64,000 nt of DNA, from contig JAFZOJ010000078.1 of the NCBI GenBank assembly GCA_017550685.1, forward strand, positions 124,001 to 188,000. Reading direction: 5' to 3'. The number at the start of each line of letters is the position of its first letter. Position 1 is the first letter of the stretch. The position numbers were made by a program, and so were the translations under genes. This DNA is from Treponema sp. GTDB taxonomy: Bacteria > Spirochaetota > Spirochaetia > Treponematales > Treponemataceae. The notes below the pieces were generated by a model that searched no databases, was not told the DNA's origin, and saw only the letters and a program-made list of their open reading frames with translations. Positions 34,920 to 44,323 of the stretch are shown one piece after another.

Positions 34920-35986
34920 AAACAGCCTCTTATTGTTTGTATTATTATCTGAGAAGTTTTTTCAAATGAATATTTTTGCGGGAGTTTGGAAATATCAACA
35001 TCAGGTAATGTGAACGCTTGGGTAATTTTTTCTGCCAGATTTTCTGAATTACCACATTCAAAAAATGTAACTGGGAATCCTTCGTATATTTCTTTAAATA
35101 CCGGGATGTCAGAGATAACTACATTTGTACCGCAGGATAAAGCTTCCATCGGAGGCATTCCAAATCCTTCGTATAGTGAAGGCTGAACTAATAGCTTTGC
35201 CTTTTTGTAATATTGGCATAATTGTTCGTCAGTAATTTTTCCGGTAAAGATAATATTCTGGTCTTGAGTTTGTTGTAATCTTTGGGCAGTTTCATCATCG
35301 CCTGAGCGGAAATTCTTTTCATTACCAATGATTACCAGTTTTGCATCAAGTCTGTTTTTTTTGCAAAGCTCAAAGGCATCAAGCAGTACCGAAAGTCCCT
35401 TGTGTTTTTTGATGTTCCCAACAAATACAATTGAATTATCTTTAGATTGTCCGGATTTTTGCGACGCGGCATTTTCTAAAAACCATTTAGGGACAGAATT
35501 GTATGTAATTACCAGTTTCTTGTTTTTGAGCTTTAATTTTTCCTTTATTCTGTCTGCAGAAAACTGAGATACCGTAAAAATTACTTTTGATTTATTTATT
35601 GCGCGTTGATAAAAAAACTTGCGTATCAAAATTCCGGTTTTAGAAGTAAGTCCCGGAATATCAAGAAAAACAATATCGTGAATAGTAGTAAAAACCGGAA
35701 CTTTTATATCGCAGGGAACATTACAGTAGGGTGTATAAAACGCATCACATTTATTGATAATTTTTGTGATGCTTGAAGGAAAGAAGAATAATTCTTTGAG
35801 TGAAAAAGTTTTTATTGATGTTTGAATAATTGAGGCAGAGGACTTATAAATTTCAAGTTTAGAAATTTGTGAAGATGTACATAAAAGTGTACAGTCATTT
35901 TCCTTTACAAGAAACTCAAGAACATTTTCAAGATAAGTTCCAATCCCGCCGCTTCCGAGCATCCTGCAGTCAATAAAAAGTTTCAT
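34916..35986 (-). CDS. Glycosyltransferase family 4-like
   Basis: A 356-residue GT-B enzyme. Glycine-rich N-terminus (MLGSGGIGTYLENVLEFL), acceptor-domain segment FTTIHDIVFLDIPG, donor-domain FVGNIKKHKGLSVLLDAFEL, and the EX7E motif EGFGMPPMEALSCG. It forms a pair with the next gene and is preceded on the minus strand by an AGGT ribosome site and a likely promoter at 36009-36037. Substrate unknown; a role in building the repeat unit is inferred from context. Confidence 0.9.
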   Translation of the reverse strand: MKLFIDCRMLGSGGIGTYLENVLEFLVKENDCTLLCTSSQISKLEIYKSSASIIQTSIKTFSLKELFFFPSSITKIINKCDAFYTPYCNVPCDIKVPVFTTIHDIVFLDIPGLTSKTGILIRKFFYQRAINKSKVIFTVSQFSADRIKEKLKLKNKKLVITYNSVPKWFLENAASQKSGQSKDNSIVFVGNIKKHKGLSVLLDAFELCKKNRLDAKLVIIGNEKNFRSGDDETAQRLQQTQDQNIIFTGKITDEQLCQYYKKAKLLVQPSLYEGFGMPPMEALSCGTNVVISDIPVFKEIYEGFPVTFFECGNSENLAEKITQAFTLPDVDISKLPQKYSFEKTSQIIIQTIRGCL

Positions 35987-36008
35987 AATTACCTAAAATA
36001 ATAACACA

Positions 36009-36037
36009 ATTATACAATTATTGCAAAATCATATTAA
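36009..36037 (-). promoter_or_regulatory. Promoter of the paired glycosyltransferases
   Basis: Minus strand TTAATA (36032-36037), 17-nt spacer, TATAAT (36009-36014). It overlaps the divergent plus-strand promoter at 36021-36049, so the two probably compete for RNA polymerase. Confidence 0.5.
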
Positions 36038-36049
36038 AAGTGTTATTGT
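36021..36049 (+). promoter_or_regulatory. Promoter of the Wzi-like gene at 36057 (leaderless layout)
   Basis: TTGCAA (36021-36026), 17-nt spacer, extended -10 TGTTATTGT (36041-36049). Seven bases lie between the -10 box and the ATG at 36057. The predicted start of transcription coincides with the start codon, and no ribosome site is visible. Confidence 0.55.
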
Positions 36050-36056
36050 TTTTGAT

Positions 36057-37799
36057 ATGAAACGTATTATTTGTATATCAACATTATTATTTTGTTTAAC
36101 TTCTTTAGTATTTGGTCAAATTTACAGTAAACAGCAGCCAATTCCTGCTCATCATTGGATTTATGATGCGTTATATAAATTGAATTCAGAACAAAAAAGA
36201 GCTTCTGTATTAGATAATGCTCCTGCAACAGTTGAAGAATTGTATATGAATTTTCTTTTGATTGATGAAGAATTACTATCTGATGCAGGTAAACAGTTAT
36301 ATTCAAAAGTTGAAAGCTTTTTCCAAAAGAAAAACTTTTTGATTGATTATGATAATATAAAATTTACAGTTGGAACAATTCTTAATCCAGCTGGAGCAGT
36401 AAAAACAAATAATAATATAGACTGGTCAAAAGCTTCCTCATATACACAAGAAACCGAAGGATACTGCCAGAATGGCTCTCTTAATACAATTTATTCTACC
36501 GGACTCGCAACATTCCCGATAGTTTTTGATTTTGATGATGTTTTCTGTATGGACTTTGAACCATATATTGGAACAAATTACTGGATATTAACAAATAAAC
36601 AATGGGCAATGAATATTCCAACAACCATAAATCAGGAAGACTGGTTATTTACACCTGCAAGGGCTTTTGGTTCAATCGGTAAAAATTTTGGTAATTGGGG
36701 GATTAATGCTCAGATGGGAATAAATGGCCTGGAAATTGGTCGTTCAAAAACTGGCTCTGTGATTTTCAACTCTTCATTTCAAACAGATTCATTTTTCCAG
36801 TTAAATTTATATTCTCCCAAAATAAGATACAATCTTGATGTTGCACAAATTGATATTCAACGAAATATGTATATACATTATTTCGAATTAATACCAGTTC
36901 CAAATTTCAAATTTGGTATACTTGAAGGTACAATGGTAAAAGGACCTCTAGAAATTAAATATCTGAATCCTTTAGTTACAATGCATCATTATCTTGGCTG
37001 GCGTCTTTACAAACTATTGGGAGATCCTGATAAAGCGAAATATTATGGAGAAACTGATTTCTGTGCTTATTTAGGTGTTTCAATGGATTATCAGCCATGT
37101 CAGTATTTGCGTTTATATCTTTTATATTCACAAAGTGAATTAATGGATTTTCAGGAAAGCCTGAGTACATGGGACTATTATAAATCTTATCCTGATAGTT
37201 TTAGTGTACAATTAGGAGCTGATTTAAGTATTCCTTACAATAATGGTTATTATATCGGAAACTTTGAAGGTATATATTCAACACCATTTGCCTATTTTAA
37301 ACAAACAAAAGATGCTTCTCTTGTAAGAATTCGAGAATGGAATAATTTTCCTTCATATGGACTAGGTGTAAATACCTCATGGATCGGTTCTCCTTTTGGT
37401 CCAGATGCTTTAGGATTTAATCTAAGTTTTGGATATGAAGAAACATTAAAATGGAAAGCAGAATTGAGTTATCTGTTTATGGCTCATGGAACAAATACTG
37501 TAAAACTGTTCGAAAAAACTGTTAATATTGATGGTGAGGATTACGAAGCTTATTATCCAAGTTCTATGTGGTTGCAGGGAACTCCGGCAGAAATTACAAC
37601 TGCAATGCGTACTCATAAACTTACCGGTATAATTCAATATACAAACAGAATTGGCTTAAGTGGTGAATATTTTATAACAGACAAAATGAGTGCTGGAGCA
37701 GAGATAATTTATACATTTATCTTCAATCACAGAGCTGTTACAGGTGCTTTTGATCAGGGATTTGAATTTACATTGAATTATAAATGGGATCTTTTCTAG
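36057..37799 (+). CDS. Wzi-like outer-membrane protein
   Basis: A 580-residue exported protein: signal peptide MKRIICISTLLFCLTSLVFG, then IPAHHWIYDALYKLNSEQ, a short helical start like the 31930 protein. After about 80 residues it becomes strand-rich with many Tyr/Trp/Phe, and it ends in FEFTLNYKWDLF, a barrel-type C-terminus. A related fold to 31930 and 57998 is inferred from layout. The start at 36057 is chosen because the signal peptide begins there. Its last 4 bases overlap the end of the convergent CDP-glycerol-transferase-like gene. Confidence 0.68.
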   Translation: MKRIICISTLLFCLTSLVFGQIYSKQQPIPAHHWIYDALYKLNSEQKRASVLDNAPATVEELYMNFLLIDEELLSDAGKQLYSKVESFFQKKNFLIDYDNIKFTVGTILNPAGAVKTNNNIDWSKASSYTQETEGYCQNGSLNTIYSTGLATFPIVFDFDDVFCMDFEPYIGTNYWILTNKQWAMNIPTTINQEDWLFTPARAFGSIGKNFGNWGINAQMGINGLEIGRSKTGSVIFNSSFQTDSFFQLNLYSPKIRYNLDVAQIDIQRNMYIHYFELIPVPNFKFGILEGTMVKGPLEIKYLNPLVTMHHYLGWRLYKLLGDPDKAKYYGETDFCAYLGVSMDYQPCQYLRLYLLYSQSELMDFQESLSTWDYYKSYPDSFSVQLGADLSIPYNNGYYIGNFEGIYSTPFAYFKQTKDASLVRIREWNNFPSYGLGVNTSWIGSPFGPDALGFNLSFGYEETLKWKAELSYLFMAHGTNTVKLFEKTVNIDGEDYEAYYPSSMWLQGTPAEITTAMRTHKLTGIIQYTNRIGLSGEYFITDKMSAGAEIIYTFIFNHRAVTGAFDQGFEFTLNYKWDLF

Positions 37800-39046
37800 A
37801 ATTCCATTTTAGAAACTTCCTGCACCATAAAGTCTACAACAGCTTTGCCTGCATGTCCTTCATTCATCCAGGCTTCGTTTTTAGCTTTCTGGCGCTGGGC
37901 TTCAAGCTCCTTGCTTTGACTTGCTTTTTCAATAACGTCTTTAATGTTGTCAAAGAAGTCTTCTTTTAATTCAATACCAATTTCCTTGAGGGCACGATTG
38001 AGCCAGATGTACTTTCCGTGGTCAGGTAAGTCATAGGCGTCGTAAGGAAGCATATCAAGCTCTGAATTAACGTAAATAACCGGTTTATTGCAAAGAAAGG
38101 CATAGTCAAAAATAATACCTGAAAAATCAGAAATCATAATATCTGCTTTTTTAAGGGAATAAATGTTGTCGGTTTCATAATCCCATACGATGTTAGATGC
38201 ATCCTTATATCTTTGAGTAAGCCGATCAAGTATTTCCTTTTCAGACTTTTTTGACTGAGGGTGTGGACGTACAATAATGTTCCAACCGGTAGCGGCAAGA
38301 GGATCAAGCAAGCGTTCACCATATTTAAGTAAAAGTCCGCTGGCACCCCAGGTTGGAGAAACAAGCACTGTAAACTGATGATTTTTTTCTTCCGGGATAT
38401 TTGCCATTTTTTCTTTAAGCACATCAAGATAAGGGCAGCCTACTGTAATAATCTGCTTCTTCTTTATATCTCTATGATTTTCAAGATATTGTATTTCATC
38501 TCTGTGGTAGTCGCCTGTTATAAGTACAGAATCATAATAATCTGTACCAAAAAGACGGTACATAGTAGTATCAGTTGTCATATGAATGATATGTGAATAA
38601 TGCTTAACATTTTTACTTCGTTTAAGTTGATAAACGTTTAGTCCTGGAGTTGTCATTAAAACAAATCCGGCACTAAGCATGTTTAGTTTTACAAAAGCAA
38701 GATTGCCTTCTCCAATAAACTCAGGTTTTATAAACTTATAGCCCTGGTCGAAGCAAGGATCTTTTTGAGCCGAAGTATAATAGGTTAGTTCAATCTGTCT
38801 TTTTTCAAATTCATCACAGATTGGTTTAAATGTATTCCAGTATTGCATTCCTTCGTTGTAAATTACATATTTTTTAAAGTTTGTATCCGCAGAAGTAGAA
38901 ACACCGTTTTTTTTGGCTGTAAACAAAAGTTTTACTTTAATCCATGCGGCTTTACCTAAAAAGAAAAGTGTTGCAGCCGCTCCAATAAGTATTGAGAAAA
39001 GCATACTGCCGGTACCTGGGTCGATATAAAGAAAAGTGGCTATCAT
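37796..39046 (-). CDS. CDP-glycerol glycerophosphotransferase family protein
   Basis: A 416-residue protein with one N-terminal membrane helix (about 10-35, DPGTGSMLFSILIGAAATLFFL) and then a GT-B-like catalytic domain. Visible family features are TVLVSPTWGASGLLLKYG, the donor-phosphate segment NIIVRPHPQSKKSEKE, and DIMISDFSGIIFDYAFLCNKPVIYVN near the C-terminus. Known members transfer glycerol- or ribitol-phosphate from a CDP donor in teichoic acid and capsule synthesis. Here the donor could be CDP-glycerol or another CMP/CDP-linked phospho-group. It shares one base (TAATG) with the YidC-sulfatase fusion upstream and has GGAGGG as ribosome site. Confidence 0.85.
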   Translation of the reverse strand: MIATFLYIDPGTGSMLFSILIGAAATLFFLGKAAWIKVKLLFTAKKNGVSTSADTNFKKYVIYNEGMQYWNTFKPICDEFEKRQIELTYYTSAQKDPCFDQGYKFIKPEFIGEGNLAFVKLNMLSAGFVLMTTPGLNVYQLKRSKNVKHYSHIIHMTTDTTMYRLFGTDYYDSVLITGDYHRDEIQYLENHRDIKKKQIITVGCPYLDVLKEKMANIPEEKNHQFTVLVSPTWGASGLLLKYGERLLDPLAATGWNIIVRPHPQSKKSEKEILDRLTQRYKDASNIVWDYETDNIYSLKKADIMISDFSGIIFDYAFLCNKPVIYVNSELDMLPYDAYDLPDHGKYIWLNRALKEIGIELKEDFFDNIKDVIEKASQSKELEAQRQKAKNEAWMNEGHAGKAVVDFMVQEVSKMEF

Positions 39047-41772
39047 TATTTTCCCTCCTGTGAATATGGAGATTCATGTGCCCAGTTTGAAGGGTCAAAA
39101 ATACTATCATGAATTGAATACCATGACTGTTCATCAAGATTTAATGTATTTTTATTATGTGCATCAGGAGACCAACCATGATTATCAACAACAAAAACTT
39201 TTTGTTTTTGTTCTGGTTGATAAATAGGATTTCCTGTAAAAGGATTTTTTGCATTTTCAATAAGACCTTCAACGGCAAGCTCAGGTGTATCTGCATTTGT
39301 CATAAATGAATTATCAATAATTAAATTACCATGATCATTAAAATCTTTAAACAAAAGAAGAGGATGATGTGCTTCAATTAAGAATGGAAGATTTGCTTTT
39401 GCTTGATCAGGAGAAATATCTGTATTGATAGCTGCACCATGATCGGCAACAATGATTATTCTAGTATTATCATAAACTCCTTCCTGCTTTAAATAATCAA
39501 AGAATTCACCAAGTCGTTTTAATGCACTGCAGTTTGCATGATAATGAACTTCTTTCGAATATTTTCCAAATCCCATATTCGTAACATTTACAACTGGAAT
39601 GTAATCTGGTGCTTGAAAATAATGCGGTTCATGAGTCATATCATTTACAAGAAATGTAAAGGTTGCATCTTCGGAGTCTGTTGCTGTAAGTTCTGGAAGT
39701 AAATCTATTGCAGCGTAGTTATTTACAACATCCTGAAGATATTCAAGTGACTGATTTGTATTCCACCAGAAACCGTCATTATAAATTGAATCTCTAAAAT
39801 ATAATGGCATAGTTTTTAAGAAACTGAACCAGATGAAATTTCGTTTTAAAAGATCACTTCGAGCTGTCTGAGACGCTGCTTCCGGGTGGAGTTTAAGCCA
39901 AACGTCTGTATAGACACGAATTGTTGGTTCTCTATGAATCTGCGGATAAGCATCATAGATTCGTAAATCCGGAATCCAGCTGTAATTAGCCCATGACATA
40001 TCTGTTACAGTAGAATCATAACCATTTTCCGAGAATAAAAGAGGAAGTACTGTTAAAGATTCATTATGTTTTTGTACAAGAGCTACATCATTTCGTTCGT
40101 TCATTGCATATGGAGTGTAATCATAGCCGCCAAACATTGGAGGGGCACCAATTAAAGTATGATCTGCATAAGAAATAGTGTTAGAATAAAGGCGGAATCC
40201 GTCATATTGCTTGTAAAGCTCTTTGTTTTCATCAAAAATATAAGGAACATAACCATTTACAGCTCTATCAAGCATAATTATAAAAACATTTTTTTTTGTT
40301 TTACTAAGATTAAAAATTGGTTTAATATCTGATGATGAATTAATGGTAGCTGCAGAAGAATTAGCTTTAATATCTTTTGCCTGTTTATAACCCTTACTGA
40401 TTTTTCCACTATGCATTACAGAAATACCAACAAATGCAATTATCAATACAGTACTGGTTATTGTAAGCCAGTTTGCTTTTTTGAAAACAATCAGAACAAC
40501 AGCAATAATTATAGGTATTAAAAGCACAGAAAGATTAATTATTGCATTACTTGTTGTTGGTTTTAATGCACCTGCATCAGAGAAGGTAAGAAGTGTTGAT
40601 AAAGTTCCATATTTTCCATCGAATGCAAAAGCATTTATTACGGCAGCAAAACATAAAATAATTCCAAAGAAAGTCATCATTGTTTGAGTTTTCTTTCCAA
40701 ACATAAAATAAATACAGCATGGCCAGAAAACACAAAAACCAATAGACTGCCACAAAGTATGTCTTAAAAAGAAGAATGGTGATTTATAGGAATCTACAAA
40801 GGAGAATTCCATTGGTGAAGATGAAATTACGTATGAAGGAAGTGTAAATCCAATAAGAAGTGCAAGAGCAATGCCTGTTGTCAAGAAGAGTTTTGTTCTT
40901 TCTTTTTGATTTTCAGCAATTGATTTAAAAGGTTTATTAATTAGCCAATCAATTCCTTTAAGAATAAAAGGCATAATGAATACAATAGACAAAGCAAATA
41001 TGAGCATTAAACGTCTGTATAAGAAACCGTGATGACGGAAAAGAAGGTACCAGTCAGCACCAAGTACTATAACACAAAGACAAATGTATAATACCCATAC
41101 AGGATGTTTCATCTTGTAAAAGACATTCTTTACAAGACTAAAAAGGTTATTCATTGTCCAGTAAACAACAAGTCCACTAGGCGAATTATAAAGAAGGAAA
41201 AGAAATACAAGGGCAGTTACATAAATCTGTATTTTTTCTTTAATAGGATGACCTTTACTATAAATAGCACCAGCTACTATATTAATAACAGTCATTGCAA
41301 TTGGAAGTATATTTATATTAAAGTTTCCTATTGTAAAAGTTGCATCAGGTGCACCCATATCTTTTATAAAATAAAAGGCAACTCCACGAAGAGATTCAAG
41401 ATTACTTAAAAATTTATATGCTGCTATAAAGAATGGAATCTGGATTGCCAGGCTTATAGAAGATCTTAAAGCCATCATAGGATGATAATGATTCTGTTTA
41501 TAATATGTAGACAGAATCATATACTGTTCGTCGCCTTTAAAGGCCTTTTTTATTCGGTCTATGCCCGGTTTGAGCTTTGCCTGTATATTCCTTTCTGTTT
41601 CCTGCCATTTTTCTGCAATTACATAAAGCGGAAGACAGAAGAAAGAAACTCCAAAGCTTACAATAAGAACTGCATAACCAGTATTCTTAAAGACTTTCCA
41701 GCCAACATAATACAATAATTCAACAAGTTGATATAAAGGAAAAATTATAATTGAATACAAAAAATCGAACAT
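39046..41772 (-). CDS. YidC/Oxa1-like insertase fused to a sulfatase/phosphotransferase domain
   Basis: A 908-residue fusion. Residues 1 to about 225 read as a YidC/Oxa1 domain: five hydrophobic segments, a charged hairpin (about 55-90), and the family hallmark YNSPSGLVVYWTMNNLFSLV (195-214). About five more membrane helices follow (to about 455). From about 495 an alkaline-phosphatase/sulfatase-superfamily domain begins, with metal ligand D502 (IIMLDRAVNG), a likely nucleophile T539 in ADHTLIGAPPMFGG, and a late metal site VADHGAA. LTA-synthase-like enzymes of this superfamily transfer glycerol- or ethanolamine-phosphate to glycans or lipids. The pairing with a YidC domain is unusual. A CDP-glycerol-type transferase is encoded directly downstream. 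Confidence 0.85.
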   Translation of the reverse strand: MFDFLYSIIIFPLYQLVELLYYVGWKVFKNTGYAVLIVSFGVSFFCLPLYVIAEKWQETERNIQAKLKPGIDRIKKAFKGDEQYMILSTYYKQNHYHPMMALRSSISLAIQIPFFIAAYKFLSNLESLRGVAFYFIKDMGAPDATFTIGNFNINILPIAMTVINIVAGAIYSKGHPIKEKIQIYVTALVFLFLLYNSPSGLVVYWTMNNLFSLVKNVFYKMKHPVWVLYICLCVIVLGADWYLLFRHHGFLYRRLMLIFALSIVFIMPFILKGIDWLINKPFKSIAENQKERTKLFLTTGIALALLIGFTLPSYVISSSPMEFSFVDSYKSPFFFLRHTLWQSIGFCVFWPCCIYFMFGKKTQTMMTFFGIILCFAAVINAFAFDGKYGTLSTLLTFSDAGALKPTTSNAIINLSVLLIPIIIAVVLIVFKKANWLTITSTVLIIAFVGISVMHSGKISKGYKQAKDIKANSSAATINSSSDIKPIFNLSKTKKNVFIIMLDRAVNGYVPYIFDENKELYKQYDGFRLYSNTISYADHTLIGAPPMFGGYDYTPYAMNERNDVALVQKHNESLTVLPLLFSENGYDSTVTDMSWANYSWIPDLRIYDAYPQIHREPTIRVYTDVWLKLHPEAASQTARSDLLKRNFIWFSFLKTMPLYFRDSIYNDGFWWNTNQSLEYLQDVVNNYAAIDLLPELTATDSEDATFTFLVNDMTHEPHYFQAPDYIPVVNVTNMGFGKYSKEVHYHANCSALKRLGEFFDYLKQEGVYDNTRIIIVADHGAAINTDISPDQAKANLPFLIEAHHPLLLFKDFNDHGNLIIDNSFMTNADTPELAVEGLIENAKNPFTGNPIYQPEQKQKVFVVDNHGWSPDAHNKNTLNLDEQSWYSIHDSIFDPSNWAHESPYSQEGK

Positions 41773-41795
41773 CTGATCCTCGAAAATACAAATAA

Positions 41796-41824
41796 ATTAT
41801 AATTAATAAATATATAATAATCAA
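41796..41824 (-). promoter_or_regulatory. Promoter of the YidC-sulfatase operon
   Basis: Minus strand TTGATT (41819-41824), 17-nt spacer, TATAAT (41796-41801). Transcription would start near 41789, with CGAGGAT as ribosome site before the ATG at 41772. The -35 box overlaps the stop region of the upstream glycosyltransferase. Confidence 0.65.
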
Positions 41825-42894
41825 TTAAGATACTTTTTCACTTCTTTTTCATAGTTTTCTGCTGATTTTTGCCAGTCATAAAGGGAAAGTACATTTTGTG
41901 CCGGAGAAACTGGCCTTTGTAAAAGGGCTTGAAGATTTATAGAGTTATCATATGGGTCTATGTAATAAACGCTATCCTTGAATATTTCGGGGAGACAGGC
42001 TGCATTTGAACAGATAACCTTTGCACCCATAGCAAGTGCTTCAAGTGGAGGTATTCCAAAGCCTTCATAAAATGATGGGAACAAAAATGCCTTGCAGTTT
42101 TTCATTAAAAGCTTAGCCTGAATATCAGAAACGTATCCCAAAAGTGTAAGATTTGGAGGAAGGTTTTCCCCAATATTATTCCCAAGCTTTGTAAAATCAA
42201 TGTTTCCGGCTACAACAAATTGAGTATCTTTATTTATACGGGCCTCTTCAACAATCCAGGGAAAATTTTTGTTTTTTGCAGCAGTAGCAAGTGAAAAATA
42301 ATAATTATCCTTTTGAAGTTTTGGAAACTCTGCTTCAAAGCTTATATCTTGAGGAATTGAAGTAGAAAAATGCTGCCAGCCATTATAAGCAATAGATATT
42401 TTATCTGGATTTACTTTATAGGCTTTTACAATTTCATTTTTTGAATAATCAGAAACTGTAAAAATCTTGAGGGATTTTTTTATAGAAACCTTGTATTGAA
42501 ATAAATGCCATAGTTTTGCCAGAAAAAGATGCTTAGTAGTAATAAACTGGGGATTTACCTTATAAGTTATGTCGTGAACACAGACAATACCTTTTGGATA
42601 GAAAAAGGGCAGGGAATTACAAAGATGTAGGCCCAAAGCCTTAGATTTTTTAAGGTAACGTGCTAATTCTGTCTGTTCCCAGATGATTCCGGATTTTTTT
42701 CCAACTTGAACAATCCTGATATTATGTAATTCTGGAAGATTCTGTACGCTGCAAGGCACGGCAAGTTCAATTGGCATGTCATCGTTACACAAATTATCTA
42801 TTGATTTTGTAATTTCCAGAGCATAACGTTGAACTCCTGTAATTTTTTGATTTAGAAATCTGCCGTTAATTACAATTTTACAATATTTAATCAT
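41821..42894 (-). CDS. Glycosyltransferase family 4-like
   Basis: A 357-residue GT-B glycosyltransferase. N-terminus INGRFLNQKITGVQRYALEI with the family G-V-Q-R-Y element, VHDITYKVNPQFIT, NPDKISIAYNG, and the EX7E motif EGFGIPPLEALAMGAKV. Similar to mannosyltransferases of O-antigen clusters, with sugar unknown. ATG at 42894 is preferred over a TTG one codon earlier, with GCAGG just upstream. A minus-strand TATAAT lies at 42924-42929 inside the divergent promoter region shared with the phosphonate cassette. Confidence 0.9.
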   Translation of the reverse strand: MIKYCKIVINGRFLNQKITGVQRYALEITKSIDNLCNDDMPIELAVPCSVQNLPELHNIRIVQVGKKSGIIWEQTELARYLKKSKALGLHLCNSLPFFYPKGIVCVHDITYKVNPQFITTKHLFLAKLWHLFQYKVSIKKSLKIFTVSDYSKNEIVKAYKVNPDKISIAYNGWQHFSTSIPQDISFEAEFPKLQKDNYYFSLATAAKNKNFPWIVEEARINKDTQFVVAGNIDFTKLGNNIGENLPPNLTLLGYVSDIQAKLLMKNCKAFLFPSFYEGFGIPPLEALAMGAKVICSNAACLPEIFKDSVYYIDPYDNSINLQALLQRPVSPAQNVLSLYDWQKSAENYEKEVKKYLN

Positions 42895-42920
42895 CAAACC
42901 TGCATCCTTTTTTTCATTTA

Positions 42921-42949
42921 TTGATTATATATATTAAGTGCTATATAAT
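42921..42949 (+). promoter_or_regulatory. Promoter of the phosphonate cassette
   Basis: TTGATT (42921-42926), 17-nt spacer, TATAAT (42944-42949). A leader of about 65 nt ends with AAGAGG before the ATG at 43022. No terminator or second strong promoter is seen before 49101, so six genes probably share this transcript. Confidence 0.7.
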
Positions 42950-43021
42950 AATTTTATATAGAATTTACTATTAAACAAGTATATCAGTTAAAAGCAACAA
43001 TTGAAATACTAAGAGGTTTTT

Positions 43022-44323
43022 ATGGATAAAACAGTTTATCTTGGAATTACCGGCGATATAATTCATCCGGGAATTATCAATATCATAAATGAAGGTGCAA
43101 AACACGGTAAACTTATTATTGGTCTTTTAACAGACAGTGCTATTGTTAGTCATAAACGTCTGCCTTATCTTACTTATGATCAGCGTAAACAGGTTGTAGA
43201 AAATATAAAGGGTGTTGCAGAAGTAGTACCACAAGAAGAATGGTCCTATGTTCCAAACCTTAAAAAATATAAACCAGACTTTATGATTCACGGAGATGAC
43301 TGGAAAAATAATTATCTTTCAAAAATCCGAGATGACTGTTTTGAAGTTATGAAGGAATGGGGCGGTCAGATTATAGAAATTCCATATACAAAAGGAATTA
43401 ATTCTACAGCTCTTGCAGAAAACGCTTCTGTAATAGGAACTACACCGGATATCCGCCGTGCAACCTTAAGACGCTTACTCGAAGCAAAACCAGTTGTACG
43501 AATTTTGGAAGCACATTCAGGACTTTCGGGACTCATAGCAGAACATGCCCAGGTAGAAAAAGAAGACGGAATACACCAGTTTGACGGAATGTGGTCTTCA
43601 TCTCTTACTGATTCAACAAGCAAAGGAAAGCCTGATATTGAAGCCGTAGACCTTACAACAAGACTTCAGTCACTTACTGATATTCTTGAATGTACAACAA
43701 AGCCTATTATTTATGACGGAGACACAGGAGATATTCCGGAGCACTTTGTATTTACAGTACGTACCCTTGAAAGAAACGGTGTTAGCGCTGTAATTATTGA
43801 AGATAAAAAAGGCTTAAAGAAGAATTCACTTTTTGGAACTGAAGCAAAACAGGTTCTTGCAACAGAAGAAGAATTCTGCGAAAAAATCAGTGCAGGTAAA
43901 AAAGCTCAGGTAACAAAAGACTTTATGATTATTGCCCGAATAGAAGAAATCATTGCAGGTTATTCTGTTGATGAAGCAATCACAAAAGCCTTTGCTGCAG
44001 TTCGTGCAGGAGCTGATGGTGTTATGATTCATTCTAAAGATAAGAGTGGAATGGATATTAAAGAATTCTGTCAGAAATTCCGCGCTGAATATAAGAGCAT
44101 TCCAATTGTTCTTGTTCCAACAACTTACAATCAGTTTACAGAAAAAGAACTTGGCGAGTGGGGTGCAAATATTATTATTTATGCAAACCATATGCTGCGT
44201 GCAAGTTATCCTGCAATGCGTAAGTGTGCAGAAACAATACTCCAGGCAGAACGTTCGCTCGAAGTAAACGACATGTGTATGCCTATTAAAGAAATTTTGG
44301 AATTAATACCAGGAACAAAATAA
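43022..44323 (+). CDS. pepM: Phosphoenolpyruvate mutase with N-terminal nucleotidyltransferase-like domain
   Basis: A 433-residue two-domain protein. Residues about 1-135 have the cytidylyltransferase fold (YLGITGDIIHPGI, DFMIHGDDW, YTKGINSTAL). The normal HxGH signature reads HPGI (15-18), so the second histidine is lost. Residues about 145-433 are PEP mutase, which isomerises PEP to phosphonopyruvate, the entry step of phosphonate synthesis. Catalytic marks are EAHSGLSGL (163-171), the metal site DGDTG (232-236), and the family signature EDKKGLKKNS (260-269). Its last base overlaps the decarboxylase start. N-terminal fusions of this kind are known; whether this domain is active is uncertain. 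Confidence 0.93.
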   Translation: MDKTVYLGITGDIIHPGIINIINEGAKHGKLIIGLLTDSAIVSHKRLPYLTYDQRKQVVENIKGVAEVVPQEEWSYVPNLKKYKPDFMIHGDDWKNNYLSKIRDDCFEVMKEWGGQIIEIPYTKGINSTALAENASVIGTTPDIRRATLRRLLEAKPVVRILEAHSGLSGLIAEHAQVEKEDGIHQFDGMWSSSLTDSTSKGKPDIEAVDLTTRLQSLTDILECTTKPIIYDGDTGDIPEHFVFTVRTLERNGVSAVIIEDKKGLKKNSLFGTEAKQVLATEEEFCEKISAGKKAQVTKDFMIIARIEEIIAGYSVDEAITKAFAAVRAGADGVMIHSKDKSGMDIKEFCQKFRAEYKSIPIVLVPTTYNQFTEKELGEWGANIIIYANHMLRASYPAMRKCAETILQAERSLEVNDMCMPIKEILELIPGTK

